A stretch of 64,000 nucleotides of DNA from Mycobacterium syngnathidarum (GTDB lineage Bacteria; Actinomycetota; Actinomycetes; Mycobacteriales; Mycobacteriaceae), in the NCBI RefSeq assembly GCF_001942625.1, contig NZ_MLCL01000033.1, forward strand, positions 1 through 64,000. Reading direction: 5' to 3'. This document shows positions 28,239 through 35,019 of this stretch, in pieces. The translations under genes were made by a program, and so were the position numbers. The first letter of the stretch is position 1, and every line of letters begins with the position of its first letter. A model generated the notes under the pieces. It did not search any database. It was not told the DNA's origin and saw only the letters and a program-made list of their open reading frames with translations.

Positions 28239-28250
28239 AATGACGTTACC
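28239..28250. promoter_or_regulatory. Second copy of the TetR-operator-like motif
   Basis: AATGACGTTACC followed by GTTTC, identical over 12 bases to the site at 27491-27502. It lies between tetR (start 28231, minus) and the LLM gene (start 28297, plus), covering the tetR promoter and sitting close to the -35 region of the plus-strand promoter, whose -10 is TACTGT at 28282-28287. Confidence 0.55.
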
Positions 28251-28296
28251 GTTTCTGTAGAAGCAATAGGCGGCTTGTGATTACTGTGTTGGATCG

Positions 28297-29130
28297 ATGA
28301 GCGAGTGGTTCCTGTTCCTGCCCCAGGTGCGGCTGGACGTCGACGACATCGTCGAGCGTGCGCGGGTGGCCGAGGCCGGCGGATTCGATGGCATCGCGTT
28401 CATCGATCATCTCGAAGCCCCCGGCGCGACGCACCAAAGCATTTGGGAGGCGATGACAGTCGCGACGTGGGTGGCCGCGCGTACCGAGCGGCTGCGGATC
28501 GGTCACTTGGTGTTGTGCGATGCGTTCCGGCATCCTGGCGTGCTCGCCAAACAGGCGGTGACGTTGTCGGCGGCCAGCGGCGGACGGTTCGAGCTCGGAC
28601 TGGGCTCGGGTTCGTGGCCCCGGGAGTTCGAGCGGTTCGGCATCGAGACCGGGGATGCGGCGGCGCGGGTGCGCCGGCTCGACGAGAACCTGCAGCTGCT
28701 GCAGCAGTATTGGGGCGAGGGCGAACGAGCGCAGACACCACGCCCAGCGCATCGAATTCCTTTGGTACTGGGCGGAACCGGGAAACGCATGATGGAACTC
28801 GTGCGCGCCCATGCCGACTGGTGGAACATTCCTTCGCATCAGCTCGATCGGTTGCCGGCGCTCATGCCGAAGGTGGGCTCGGCGCGCGTCTCGCTGCAGC
28901 AGATGGTCGGTTTCGTGGGGCGTGGCGTTGACCGGTCGGCGGTCACCGAACGCAGCACCCGCCTGTTCGGTCACCTCGGGGACGGCTTGGTGTGCGGCGA
29001 CGCTGCCGAACTCACCGCCCACTTCGCCGGGTTGTCCGCCCAAGGCGTCGAACGTTTCTACGTATGGTTCGCCGATTTCGCGGCCCCCCGAACTATTTCG
29101 GAATTCGCCGAGACAGTCATCAACGCGTGA
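28297..29130 (+). CDS. LLM-class (luciferase-like, probably F420-dependent) oxidoreductase
   Basis: 277 residues, single TIM-barrel domain. Typical blocks are VERARVAEAGGFDGIAFIDH near residue 20, RLRIGHLVLCDAFRHPGVLAKQAVTLSAASGGRFELGLGSG from about 65 to 108 and the RIPLVLGGTGKRMMELVRAHADWWN end region. Actinobacterial members mostly use F420, some use FMN. Substrate unknown. Short leader after TACTGT; followed 14 bases later by the thioesterase gene, so probably an operon belonging to the same degradation module. Confidence 0.82.
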   Translation: MSEWFLFLPQVRLDVDDIVERARVAEAGGFDGIAFIDHLEAPGATHQSIWEAMTVATWVAARTERLRIGHLVLCDAFRHPGVLAKQAVTLSAASGGRFELGLGSGSWPREFERFGIETGDAAARVRRLDENLQLLQQYWGEGERAQTPRPAHRIPLVLGGTGKRMMELVRAHADWWNIPSHQLDRLPALMPKVGSARVSLQQMVGFVGRGVDRSAVTERSTRLFGHLGDGLVCGDAAELTAHFAGLSAQGVERFYVWFADFAAPRTISEFAETVINA

Positions 29131-29144
29131 ATGGAAGGAAGGCA

Positions 29145-30044
29145 ATGACCGCAGAATCTGAGGCACGCAAAGAGGCCGAGCCGATGCAGTGGACACTGCA
29201 GATGCTGCTCGATCTTTTCGACGCCGAGCCCGCGGGCGAGAACCGCTTCACCGTGCAGACCGGCATCGCCGGTGTCGACGAGCGTCAGGTGGTGGAAGGG
29301 ACTCAGATCGTGGGCGCCGCGATCGTCGCCGTGGCCAAACGCTTTCCGGACAAGTCGATCCGATCGGCACATGCGGTGTTCGCCCGCGCGGTCATGGTGG
29401 GACCGCCGGTCGAACTCGACATCGACGTGATCAGTGACGGTCGTTCCACGGCCACCGCGGTCGTCGCCGCTTCCCAGAACGGCAAGCGCTGCATCACCAT
29501 AACGGTGTTCACCGACGTCCCGTCGGGTGACGTGATCCGTCATCACCTGCCGCGCCCCGAAGTCGCAGGCCCGGCAGACGCGAATGTCTCGCACATGCCG
29601 ATGACCGGCCGCGAGCTGCGACTGGTCGACGTCGTGGATGTCAACAGCCCCGATGAGGTAGGCCCGCCCGAGCTGTATGCCTGGCTGCGCTATGAGCCCG
29701 TCCCGGCCCGCGATGACCTGGCCAAGGCGTTGATCGCGTACTTTACTGGGCACCTGGGGATTTCAACCACCATGCGCGCGCACGAGGGCATCGGCACCGC
29801 CCAGGCTCATCTCACCGTGTCCACGGCGCCGATGACCGTCACGGTGAGTTTTCACGAGCCCGTCCGCTGGGACGGCTGGCTGCTCTACAGCCACGAGAGC
29901 ACCCAGGTGGGTGCGGGCATGTCGTATGTGCGCGGTGCCGTGCACACCGAGGAGGGCGAGCTCATCGCGTCGTTCAGTCAGGATGCGTTGATCCGCCCGC
30001 TGCGTACCACCGATACCAACATCTCCGAGCATTCACGGCTGTAG
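29145..30044 (+). CDS. Acyl-CoA thioesterase II family protein (TesB-like, double hotdog)
   Basis: 299 residues. The N-terminal hotdog contains GIAGVDERQVVEGTQIVGAAIVAVAKRFPDKSIRSAHAVFARAVMVG, and the second half carries LAKALIAYFTGHLGISTTMRAHEGIGTAQAHLTVS and the SHESTQVGAGMSYVRGAVHTEEGELIASFSQDALIR block that is diagnostic of TesB-type thioesterases. It would release free acids from acyl-CoAs of the neighbouring degradation genes. The ATG at 29145 has GGAAGGA in front; upstream in-frame sequence belongs to the LLM gene. Confidence 0.83.
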   Translation: MTAESEARKEAEPMQWTLQMLLDLFDAEPAGENRFTVQTGIAGVDERQVVEGTQIVGAAIVAVAKRFPDKSIRSAHAVFARAVMVGPPVELDIDVISDGRSTATAVVAASQNGKRCITITVFTDVPSGDVIRHHLPRPEVAGPADANVSHMPMTGRELRLVDVVDVNSPDEVGPPELYAWLRYEPVPARDDLAKALIAYFTGHLGISTTMRAHEGIGTAQAHLTVSTAPMTVTVSFHEPVRWDGWLLYSHESTQVGAGMSYVRGAVHTEEGELIASFSQDALIRPLRTTDTNISEHSRL

Positions 30045-30059
30045 TGCCGTCGCCGCCGC

Positions 30060-30887
30060 TCAGATCTTCAGATACCCCTTGTCTGCCGGGATCTGAGCGG
30101 CGGTGACCAGGGATGCCGCATCACTGGCCAGCCACACCACGATGTCGGAGATGGTGTCGGGTGGGGCCAGGGAATCCGTCGGCAGGGCGCCGGGGGAGAA
30201 GCTGTGGATGTAGTTGGGGTGGTCGGCGAACATCTGGTACATCGACAGGTCGTTGCCCATCGGTGTGTCGGTGCCGTACGGGTGGATCGAGTTGACCCGG
30301 ATCCCGAACTCGCCCAGCTCGACGGCCAGGGAATTGGTGAGCCCGACGACGCCGAACTTGCTCGCGCAGTAGTGACCGCAACCGGGCACCGCCTTGATTC
30401 CGGCCGCCGAACTGACCGCGATGATCGACCCGCCGTTGCCGGCCTCGATCATGGGCGGCACCGCCGCCTGCATGGTGTTGAACACCCCGGTGAGGTTGAT
30501 GTCGAGGATGTCCTGCCACTGCTGTGCCGAAATCTCCCACAGCCGGCCCCAATTGAGCACGCCCGCGTTTGCCACCACGATGTCGAGACGGCCGAACTGC
30601 TCGATCGTGTCGGCGACCAGGCGGCGTTGGCCTTCGGCATCGCGCACGTCGACCTCGCGGGCCAGGATCTTGCGGCCTTCTCCCTCGACCAATGCCACCG
30701 TCTCGGCCAGATCCTGCGGGGTGGCGGCGGCGTATCCGTTGTGCGCGGCGACGGGTGCGCAGGCGTCGAGCGCGACGATGTCGGCTCCGGCCCGGGCCAG
30801 TCGCACGCAATGCGAGCGGCCCTGTCCGCGCGCGGCTCCGGTGACATAGGCGACTCGTCCGGCCAGTGGAGTATCGGTGTGGCTCAT
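30060..30887 (-). CDS. Mycofactocin-coupled-type SDR oxidoreductase
   Basis: 275 residues. Cofactor motif TGAARGQGRSHCVRLARAGADIVALD near residue 16, with the GQGRSHC variant and the long insert after it that characterise the mycofactocin-associated SDR subfamily; NAG in VVANAGVLNWG; catalytic Ser in VSSAAG and YCASK (Tyr/Lys) near 170. Such enzymes keep NAD(H) tightly bound and pass electrons to mycofactocin. It overlaps the flavin monooxygenase gene by four bases (ATGA), so an alcohol/ketone pair of reactions on one substrate is likely. Confidence 0.86.
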   Translation of the reverse strand: MSHTDTPLAGRVAYVTGAARGQGRSHCVRLARAGADIVALDACAPVAAHNGYAAATPQDLAETVALVEGEGRKILAREVDVRDAEGQRRLVADTIEQFGRLDIVVANAGVLNWGRLWEISAQQWQDILDINLTGVFNTMQAAVPPMIEAGNGGSIIAVSSAAGIKAVPGCGHYCASKFGVVGLTNSLAVELGEFGIRVNSIHPYGTDTPMGNDLSMYQMFADHPNYIHSFSPGALPTDSLAPPDTISDIVVWLASDAASLVTAAQIPADKGYLKI

Positions 30888-32443
30888 GCGGGTTGCTCCT
30901 CGGGAAGCGCAGGGACGCGGACATTGCTGAATTCGTAGTCGGACAACGGGGAGCGGCGCGCGAACTGCCGGGAGCCGGTGATCGTCTGTGGCCGGTAGTA
31001 CGGGGTTTCGTGTTGGGAGTTGACGAAGTAGGTGTTCAAGCCCGATGTCGCGGTGTAGTACAGGTGCGCGACGCGGCCGTCCCGGCGCATCCGTGCGTTC
31101 CAGCGGTTGAACGCATCCTGGGTGACGGCGGTGACCTGCGCACCGCGGTGGCGGGTCTCATCGATCATCCGCACCGCGTGTGCGGCCATGGTCTCGACAT
31201 AGTCCAGCCAGGCGAATCCGACGAAGCCGAGCGGCCCGACGATCTCCCAGCGGTTGGGCAGCCGCGGGTGGGCGGTGCCGGCGTAGCTTTGCAGGCCGTG
31301 CGCGCGGTAATACCGGGCGAGGTCGAACCCGCACGCGCCCAACACGGTATCCGGGCGGTAGGTCTCCGGATCGATCCACAGCTCGTAGCCGGTGGCCGGT
31401 ACCAGCAGATCGGCCGGGTGCTCGACACCGTCGGTGGTCCGCACCCCGGTCGCGGTGATTCGTTCGATCGGTGTGGTGATCAGGTTGGTGTCGGGATTGT
31501 TCAGGGCAGGCAGGAATGCGCTCGATATCACCGGCCGCTTGGCCAGGATGCCATAGCGCGGCACCAACTTTCGCCGCGTTTCCGGGTCATCGACGACCGC
31601 GCGGACCAACACCCGGTACAGCAGGCGGGACCAGCTGTCGTAGAGCGGCATGAGCCGGCGCAACAACTTGTCCGGTAGCCGGGAGAACACGTGAACGATG
31701 GGTGCCACCATGAAGATGTCCATCGCCAGCCGTCCGGCCACATTGACGATGGGAACCACCCCGGGCAGGCGCAACACCCGGCGCATCCACGGCGAGAAGT
31801 CGAAGTCGACCTTCGGCAGCACCCATGCCGGAGTGCGCTGGTAGACATCGAGATTGGCCGCTTCCGCGGACAGTGCTGCGGCGATCTGGACACCCGAAGA
31901 TCCCGTCCCGATCACCGCGATGCGCTTGCCCCTGGCGTCGTAGCTGTCGTCCCAGTCGTTGGGGCGCAGGATGGTCCCGGCGAAGTCCTCGATACCCGCG
32001 ATGTCGACGGTGTCCTTGGCGTTGACGTACCCGCCCACCGAACTGACCAGGAAACGTGCGGTCACCGGTGCGCCGTCGCGGATCTGCAGTCGCCACAGCC
32101 CGTGCTCGTCGTCCCACTCGTGCCGAATCACCTCGGAGTTGGGCCGCAAGTGGTCGTAGAGTCCGAGACCGGCAGCCGTCTCCTGCAGATAGCGATGAAT
32201 TTCCGGGCCGGGCGCGAAGAACCTGCTCCAGTTCGGATTGGGGGCGAACGACAGCTGGTACCACAGGGTGGGGATGTCGACGGCCAGGCCGGGGTAGTGG
32301 TTGTCGCGCCAGGTGCCGCCGAAGTCGTTGCCGCGTTCGATGATGATGAAGTCGTGGATACCCTTCTGACGCAACAGATATGCGGTTGCGATGCCGCCGG
32401 GGCCGGCGCCGATGATGGCCACCTCGTGATCTGGCTCGGTCAT
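30884..32443 (-). CDS. Flavin-containing monooxygenase of the Baeyer-Villiger type, with altered fingerprint
   Basis: 519 residues from ATG 32443, which overlaps the tetR stop. Two Rossmann motifs are intact: GAGPGGIATAYLL (FAD) near residue 11 and GTGSSGVQ (NADPH) near 180. Family positions such as FGGTWRDNHYPGLAVDIPTLWYQLSF are present. The Baeyer-Villiger fingerprint FxGxxxHxxxW(P/D) reads FAGTILRPNDWD, so the His is replaced by Arg. It could be a Baeyer-Villiger enzyme with altered activity or a related hydroxylase. Substrate unknown; probably a ketone produced by the downstream SDR. Confidence 0.83.
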   Translation of the reverse strand: MTEPDHEVAIIGAGPGGIATAYLLRQKGIHDFIIIERGNDFGGTWRDNHYPGLAVDIPTLWYQLSFAPNPNWSRFFAPGPEIHRYLQETAAGLGLYDHLRPNSEVIRHEWDDEHGLWRLQIRDGAPVTARFLVSSVGGYVNAKDTVDIAGIEDFAGTILRPNDWDDSYDARGKRIAVIGTGSSGVQIAAALSAEAANLDVYQRTPAWVLPKVDFDFSPWMRRVLRLPGVVPIVNVAGRLAMDIFMVAPIVHVFSRLPDKLLRRLMPLYDSWSRLLYRVLVRAVVDDPETRRKLVPRYGILAKRPVISSAFLPALNNPDTNLITTPIERITATGVRTTDGVEHPADLLVPATGYELWIDPETYRPDTVLGACGFDLARYYRAHGLQSYAGTAHPRLPNRWEIVGPLGFVGFAWLDYVETMAAHAVRMIDETRHRGAQVTAVTQDAFNRWNARMRRDGRVAHLYYTATSGLNTYFVNSQHETPYYRPQTITGSRQFARRSPLSDYEFSNVRVPALPEEQPA

Positions 32444-33030
32444 TGCTGCCTTCCGGACAGGCCGACGACGATGTGGTCGGACACGAATCGTTTGACCGCG
32501 CGCGGACTGTCGAGGTTCACGCCGATCGGTGGGAGAAGTTCGAAGCTCAGCAGCAGGCGCACGATCCATTCGCTGGCCCGCGCCGGTGCAACGCCCGGCG
32601 CGATCTCCCCGCGTTCCTGGGCCGCCCGCACGAACGGCTTCCACAGGTCGATCGATCGGCGCATCAGGTCGTCGCCCGTGTTGCGCAACAGCAGCACCAG
32701 GATGCTCTCGTTGATGCCGCGCGGCGCCACGGAATCCGACTGCCGGCGGTGCGCGCAGATGACCACCGCGGCTGCCGCGACCTGATCGGCCAGGGTGTCA
32801 CGGCAGCCGGCCTGGGCCGCGATGGTCTCGATGAAAGCGCCGGCGAGGTGGTCGAGCCCGACTCTGACGGCGTTGTCGCGACTACCGAGAGCGTTGTGGA
32901 CGGTGCCTCGGGATACTCCGGCGTGTTCGGCAACCGCGGTGAGACTGAATTGTCTTGGGCCCAAACGCCTGAGTGTCTCAGCGGTGGCGGCGAGCAGCGC
33001 GGGTGACACCGTCCGGTCCGCCTCGCGCAT
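32440..33030 (-). CDS. TetR-family transcriptional regulator of the monooxygenase operon
   Basis: 196 residues. HTH region QFSLTAVAEHAGVSRGTVHNALGSRDNAVRVGLDHL at about 30-65. I start at ATG 33030 because a TAATGT -10 element (33042-33037 on the minus strand) lies exactly six bases upstream, giving a leaderless message; a GTG six bases further upstream is the alternative. First gene of tetR-monooxygenase-SDR, all overlapping by four bases. An inverted repeat covers its promoter, so it is probably autoregulated and controls the whole operon. Confidence 0.85.
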   Translation of the reverse strand: MREADRTVSPALLAATAETLRRLGPRQFSLTAVAEHAGVSRGTVHNALGSRDNAVRVGLDHLAGAFIETIAAQAGCRDTLADQVAAAAVVICAHRRQSDSVAPRGINESILVLLLRNTGDDLMRRSIDLWKPFVRAAQERGEIAPGVAPARASEWIVRLLLSFELLPPIGVNLDSPRAVKRFVSDHIVVGLSGRQQ

Positions 33031-33034
33031 TTGC

Positions 33035-33053
33035 ACACATTATCGAGATGTGT
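33035..33053. promoter_or_regulatory. Inverted repeat over the tetR-monooxygenase promoter
   Basis: ACACAT-TATCGAG-ATGTGT overlaps the -10 element and the first bases upstream of the start codon. A self-regulating TetR operator is the simplest reading. The gap to the next gene (33063) is only some ten bases beyond it, so the -35 region lies in the neighbouring coding sequence. Confidence 0.55.
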
Positions 33054-33062
33054 TCAATGTGG

Positions 33063-33509
33063 TCAGGTTTTGGGCAGATCCGCCGCGGCCGCGTCCAGCA
33101 CATCGTTGAACACCCTGGTCAGCATCGGTCGGCCCACCCAGCGCGTCAGCGCATCGCCGACGAGTGGGAACTTCACCCGGAACGTCGTGGTCCACACGAC
33201 GTGGGTACCGCCATCGACCGTGGCGAAGCTGACTCGACCGTGCCGGTGTTCCGACGGCGGGAAGCTGCGTTCGACCGTGTAGTCGAAGGAGCGGGGTGCG
33301 TCGTAGGCGGTGATGCGCTCCCGGAACCAGCCGATGGTCCAGAGCAGGATGCGTACCGCACCCGGTCCGTAGGGGGCCTGGAGGCCGGGTCGGGCCAGCC
33401 GCTGTCGAAGTACCAGCGCAGAGCGCGTGAAGTTGGCGGCGTTGCTCATGAAGTCGAAGACCTCGTCCTGCGGTGCTTCGATGGTCCGCTCGACGGTGAC
33501 GGTCTGCAT
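33063..33509 (-). CDS. SRPBCC family protein (polyketide cyclase/dehydrase-like)
   Basis: 148 residues, START/Bet v1-like fold that makes a hydrophobic cavity: VTVERTIEAPQDEVFDFMSNAANFTR at the N-terminus, a central beta sheet (FDYTVERSFPPSEHRHGRVSFATV), and a long C-terminal helix (LTRWVGRPMLTRVFNDVLDAAAADL). Its ATG shares one base with the sigma factor stop (TGATG), so it is translated with it and is a plausible target or partner of that sigma factor. Ligand unknown. Confidence 0.8.
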   Translation of the reverse strand: MQTVTVERTIEAPQDEVFDFMSNAANFTRSALVLRQRLARPGLQAPYGPGAVRILLWTIGWFRERITAYDAPRSFDYTVERSFPPSEHRHGRVSFATVDGGTHVVWTTTFRVKFPLVGDALTRWVGRPMLTRVFNDVLDAAAADLPKT

Positions 33510-34390
33510 CAGTTCTCCTGGTGTCGGGTGAGGGTGCGGGTTACGCCGGCGGCGCGGAGTTTGTCAGGGTTGCGCATTGCGTACAGGGCCGTGATGAGTC
33601 CGTCGGTCACCTCGATGAGCAGTACCGAGTCCAGTACTGCGTCTCGGTGGAACAAGACGGCCGGCATCGAGTTGTAACTCCCGAATTCGATGTCGAGGCC
33701 GGCCATGCTGCCCTGAGCGAGTCCGGCCATGAACTGCGCGACCCGTCGTGGCCCGGTGACCGGTCGACGCGCTGCCGACACCCGGCCGCCGCCGTCGGAC
33801 AGGGCGACGACCCCGGGCGCCATCGCTTCGACGAGGCTTTGGATATCTCCGGTGTGCGCTGCTCGCAGGAACTTCTTGACCGCGGCCCGCGCCACCTGCC
33901 TGTCGGGAGTGAAGCGCCGCCGCCGGGCTTGTACGTGTTGACGTGCCCGATGGGCGATTTGACGCACCGCGGTATCGGATTTGCCCACCACGAGCGCAAT
34001 CTCGGGATGGCTGTATCCGAATACCTCGCCGAGGACGAACACCACGCGTTCGTCAGGGCTCAGTGTCTCCAGGACCAGCAGCATTGCCATGGAAACGGAT
34101 TCGGCGAGCACGGCGTCCTCGCTCACGTCCGACGCGGTCTGGATCGGCTCGGGAAGCCAATTGCCTACGTAGTCAACACGTCGGCGCCGGTTTGTGCGCA
34201 GAGCATTCAGAGCCTGCCGCGTGACGATCTGCACGAGATACGCATGCGGATGAGTGACCTCGCCTGCGTTGATCCAGCGCAGGTAGCTGTCTTGCACCAC
34301 GTCTTCGGCGTCGGCGGCGCTACCCAGGATCTCGTATGCCAGGGTGAAGAGCAGGGGGCGGTGCCCGGCGAATACCTCGGTCGCGTTCAG
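33509..34390 (-). CDS. ECF41-type (SigJ-like) RNA polymerase sigma factor with C-terminal SnoaL-like domain
   Basis: About 293 residues. Region 2 is VFAGHRPLLFTLAYEILGSA... AEDVVQDSYLRW; region 4 is LVLETLSPDERVVFVLGEVFGYSHPEIALVVGKSDTAVRQIAHRAR near 120-160. The C-terminal SnoaL-like domain ends in ALYAMRNPDKL, the NPDKL motif typical of ECF41 sigma factors, whose activity is set by this domain rather than by an anti-sigma factor. The first ATG/GTG/TTG in frame (GTG 34300) would cut off part of region 2. The frame stays open to 34402, and the best placed start is CTG 34390, four or five bases after AGGGGG. The start codon therefore needs checking. Confidence 0.78.
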   Translation of the reverse strand: MNATEVFAGHRPLLFTLAYEILGSAADAEDVVQDSYLRWINAGEVTHPHAYLVQIVTRQALNALRTNRRRRVDYVGNWLPEPIQTASDVSEDAVLAESVSMAMLLVLETLSPDERVVFVLGEVFGYSHPEIALVVGKSDTAVRQIAHRARQHVQARRRRFTPDRQVARAAVKKFLRAAHTGDIQSLVEAMAPGVVALSDGGGRVSAARRPVTGPRRVAQFMAGLAQGSMAGLDIEFGSYNSMPAVLFHRDAVLDSVLLIEVTDGLITALYAMRNPDKLRAAGVTRTLTRHQEN

Positions 34391-34412
34391 ATGTTCCCCC
34401 TATGCCCGTGGA

Positions 34413-34465
34413 TGTCACACTCTCAGACACCGCTCGGCGGCTGAACTGTGACAGCCTTGGGCTGT
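34413..34465. promoter_or_regulatory. Possible ECF41-type promoter elements and hairpin upstream of the sigma factor gene
   Basis: TGTCACA, the published -35 of ECF41 sigma factors, occurs on the minus strand at 34453-34447, pointing at the sigma gene, and on the plus strand at 34413-34419, so the two form a wide inverted repeat. The expected CGTC -10 after 16 bases is not exact (GTGT follows). ACAGCC-TTG-GGCTGT (34451-34465) makes a small hairpin just past the end of the DinB-like gene and could act as its terminator. Confidence 0.4.
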
Positions 34466-34473
34466 GAGTCACA

Positions 34474-34998
34474 TCACGCCTGGGATATGTCGTATGCGTG
34501 ATGGACGATGTCGTGCACGTGATAGATCGCGATGGTGGCGACGGTGAACTCGCTGCCGTTGCTGCGCAGCCCACGACGCGACCAGGCATCAGCGGGCACC
34601 TGGTCGTAGGTGTTGGCGACGACGCCGGCCGCATCGAACAATTCGGTGGCGACGATTCCCGGATCTTGCGAGCCGTAGTCGTCGGCGATCGCGGTGGCGT
34701 CCTGGTCCCAGTTGGGGAACTGTGGATCGTCCTCGGTCAGCATCATCTGCACGCGCTGTTCGAAGATCCGGTGCACGTCGCGGACATGACAGCCGTATTC
34801 CAGGATCGACCAGCGGTCCGCACGGGCCCGGGCGGCCACTCCGGGGCGGTTCAGCCGCGGCACCCACCGTTCGGCGTCGTCGCGGATCAGTCCGGCCACC
34901 TCGCGCGGGTGCACGGCCGCCGGATCGAACCCGCATTCAGGGCAGGGGCGCGACAGCACCCAGGTCCAGTCCTTGGTGTCGGGCTCCAGATCTTCCAT
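34474..34998 (-). CDS. DinB-like (mycothiol-dependent enzyme fold) protein
   Basis: 174 residues. Begins MEDLEPDTKDWTWVLSRPCPECGFDP, a start common to mycobacterial DinB-fold proteins, followed by a four-helix bundle with metal-ligand candidates His in ILEYGCHVRDVHRIF near residue 70 and in IYHVHDIVHHAYD near 160. The fold includes mycothiol-dependent isomerases and transferases. The substrate is unknown. 21 bases downstream of the DUF885 gene on the same strand. Confidence 0.78.
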   Translation of the reverse strand: MEDLEPDTKDWTWVLSRPCPECGFDPAAVHPREVAGLIRDDAERWVPRLNRPGVAARARADRWSILEYGCHVRDVHRIFEQRVQMMLTEDDPQFPNWDQDATAIADDYGSQDPGIVATELFDAAGVVANTYDQVPADAWSRRGLRSNGSEFTVATIAIYHVHDIVHHAYDISQA

Positions 34999-35019
34999 GC
35001 CACCAGTGTCCGTCAGCGG

